In this document: piece by piece, positions 63,231-64,000 of the stretch | How the letters are laid out: each line of letters opens with the position of its first letter | How positions within the stretch are numbered: position 1 is the first letter of the stretch | Origin: Branchiostoma floridae | Taxonomy: Eukaryota > Chordata > Leptocardii > Amphioxiformes > Branchiostomatidae | Reading direction: 5' to 3' | Assembly: GCF_000003815.2 (NCBI RefSeq) | Contig: NC_049991.1 | Span: forward strand, 4,458,195-4,522,194 | Length of the DNA: 64,000 nucleotides | Notes under the pieces: generated by a model | Databases searched by the model: none | What the model was told of the DNA's origin: nothing | The model's input: the letters and a program-made list of their open reading frames with translations, nothing else | Made by a program: the position numbers and the translations under genes

Positions 63231-64000
63231 TATATATTTGCTGCAAAATGAGCAAATATAGAACTTGATTTATAAGGCTTAAATTAGAACAAACAATCAA
63301 AGAACGGATGGTGATGCGGTGCATGTGTAGAATGCCAAATTCTATTTCAAAATCCAAAAAAGAAGATGTTAAAGACAATACAGAATCCATCGGTCAGTAC
63401 ACCATACTTTTTTTGGCCAATTTCTTCTGCATGGTTGCATTAGTTTTGGGATTCAAAAAAGATGTCATCCATATAATCAAATCAACACAACCTCAGCTGC
63501 AATAAATCGGCAACAAAAGTCGACCAACTGATTCCACCACAAACAGCAATATCTGGCACTTCACTTTCTGCTGACACCAGAGACTTTCCCTTCAGGCTAT
63601 TGGGCCCATTGTCAATCAATTTCAAAAAATTGCTCCAATTAGCGCCAACGATCTCCCTGTCGTCCCCGGAGACCAGAAGTGTCCGTTTGCAGCCACGTTT
63701 ATTACATGGACGAGACGTGGAATAAATTGTTTGGTGATAACGTGTAACTTTTATTCTACACACACTGAGCTATTGGGCAAAATTTTTTAGTTTAACATAT
63801 CTTTGTTTTGGTGGCGATCTGTTCGAATTGGCTGTAGGTATCAGGTTAAACGCTGGCTAGAGACCCGCCCTGAATCTGAACTTCATCATTTGCCCCCATC
63901 TTTTATTGATAGGCATTAATTTTGCAATCAATATCAACTGAAAAGCGACGGCCCCCTTGGCACACCAATATTGTACGGTGCAGCACAATCGGGGCACGTT
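63231..64000 (-). other. Small Maf intron 1, unassigned
   Basis: A minus-strand open frame (63,482-63,763) with GCKRTLLVSGDDREIVG...NWSNFLKLIDN is not recognised and could be a transposon relic. No candidate first Maf exon (a short ATG exon ending in ALK) is visible. Confidence 0.35.

Noticed and set aside
63482-63763. 93-codon minus ORF as the first small Maf exon
   Set aside because: It lacks the expected short ATG peptide ending in a lysine before the acceptor, and its sequence has no resemblance to Maf N-termini.
1-64000. CRISPR arrays, bacterial operons or phage genes
   Set aside because: The tandem repeats have wrong sizes and no spacer structure, and the window has spliced metazoan genes, so these classes do not apply.

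Overview
This is eukaryotic nuclear DNA: short exons with GT-AG introns, abundant tRNA-derived SINEs, foldback DNA transposons, microsatellites and two large tandem arrays. It most probably comes from an invertebrate chordate, with amphioxus (Branchiostoma) my best guess. That guess rests on strong protein similarity to vertebrate MAD1L1, MXRA7 and small Maf, on unduplicated linkage of the three, and on compact introns. No species-diagnostic sequence was searched for.

Layout. 1-9,085 is a tandem array of five copies of a unit of about 2.2 kb, with CA microsatellites and a MITE and no genes. 9,090-12,340 holds a possible broken coding segment on the minus strand, a MITE and a SINE. 12,360-22,450 is a second tandem array. 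It repeats seven times a promoter-like block (E-boxes, GC box) that ends in a splice-donor-like sequence. 23,133-26,041 is a small plus-strand gene for a secreted protein: signal peptide, three exact SFLRRR repeats, and one six-cysteine sushi domain. It is followed by an AT-rich 3' region with a long hairpin. 29,080-39,175 is a plus-strand MXRA7 orthologue in four exons; its 6.8-kb first intron is full of transposon remnants.

43,911-57,657 is a complete minus-strand MAD1L1 gene (spindle checkpoint protein MAD1) in 16 coding exons, about 745 residues. The MAD2-binding motif, the RLK motif and the C-terminal RWD region are all visible. A single-base frame problem lies in coding exon 3. Four tandem partial copies of exon 15 lie in the last intron. 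One intron carries eight perfect CArG boxes. 62,465-62,935 is the main coding exon of a small Maf bZIP factor on the minus strand; its first exon is not in the window.

The three recognised genes act separately: checkpoint scaffold, bZIP transcription factor, and membrane-anchored acidic protein. Their linkage is informative. In human, MAD1L1 and MAFK lie on 7p22 while MXRA7 and MAFG lie on 17q25, so this window looks like the unduplicated ancestral neighbourhood. Exons were assigned by reading frame, splice sites, phase agreement and remembered family sequences; no database or transcript check was possible.
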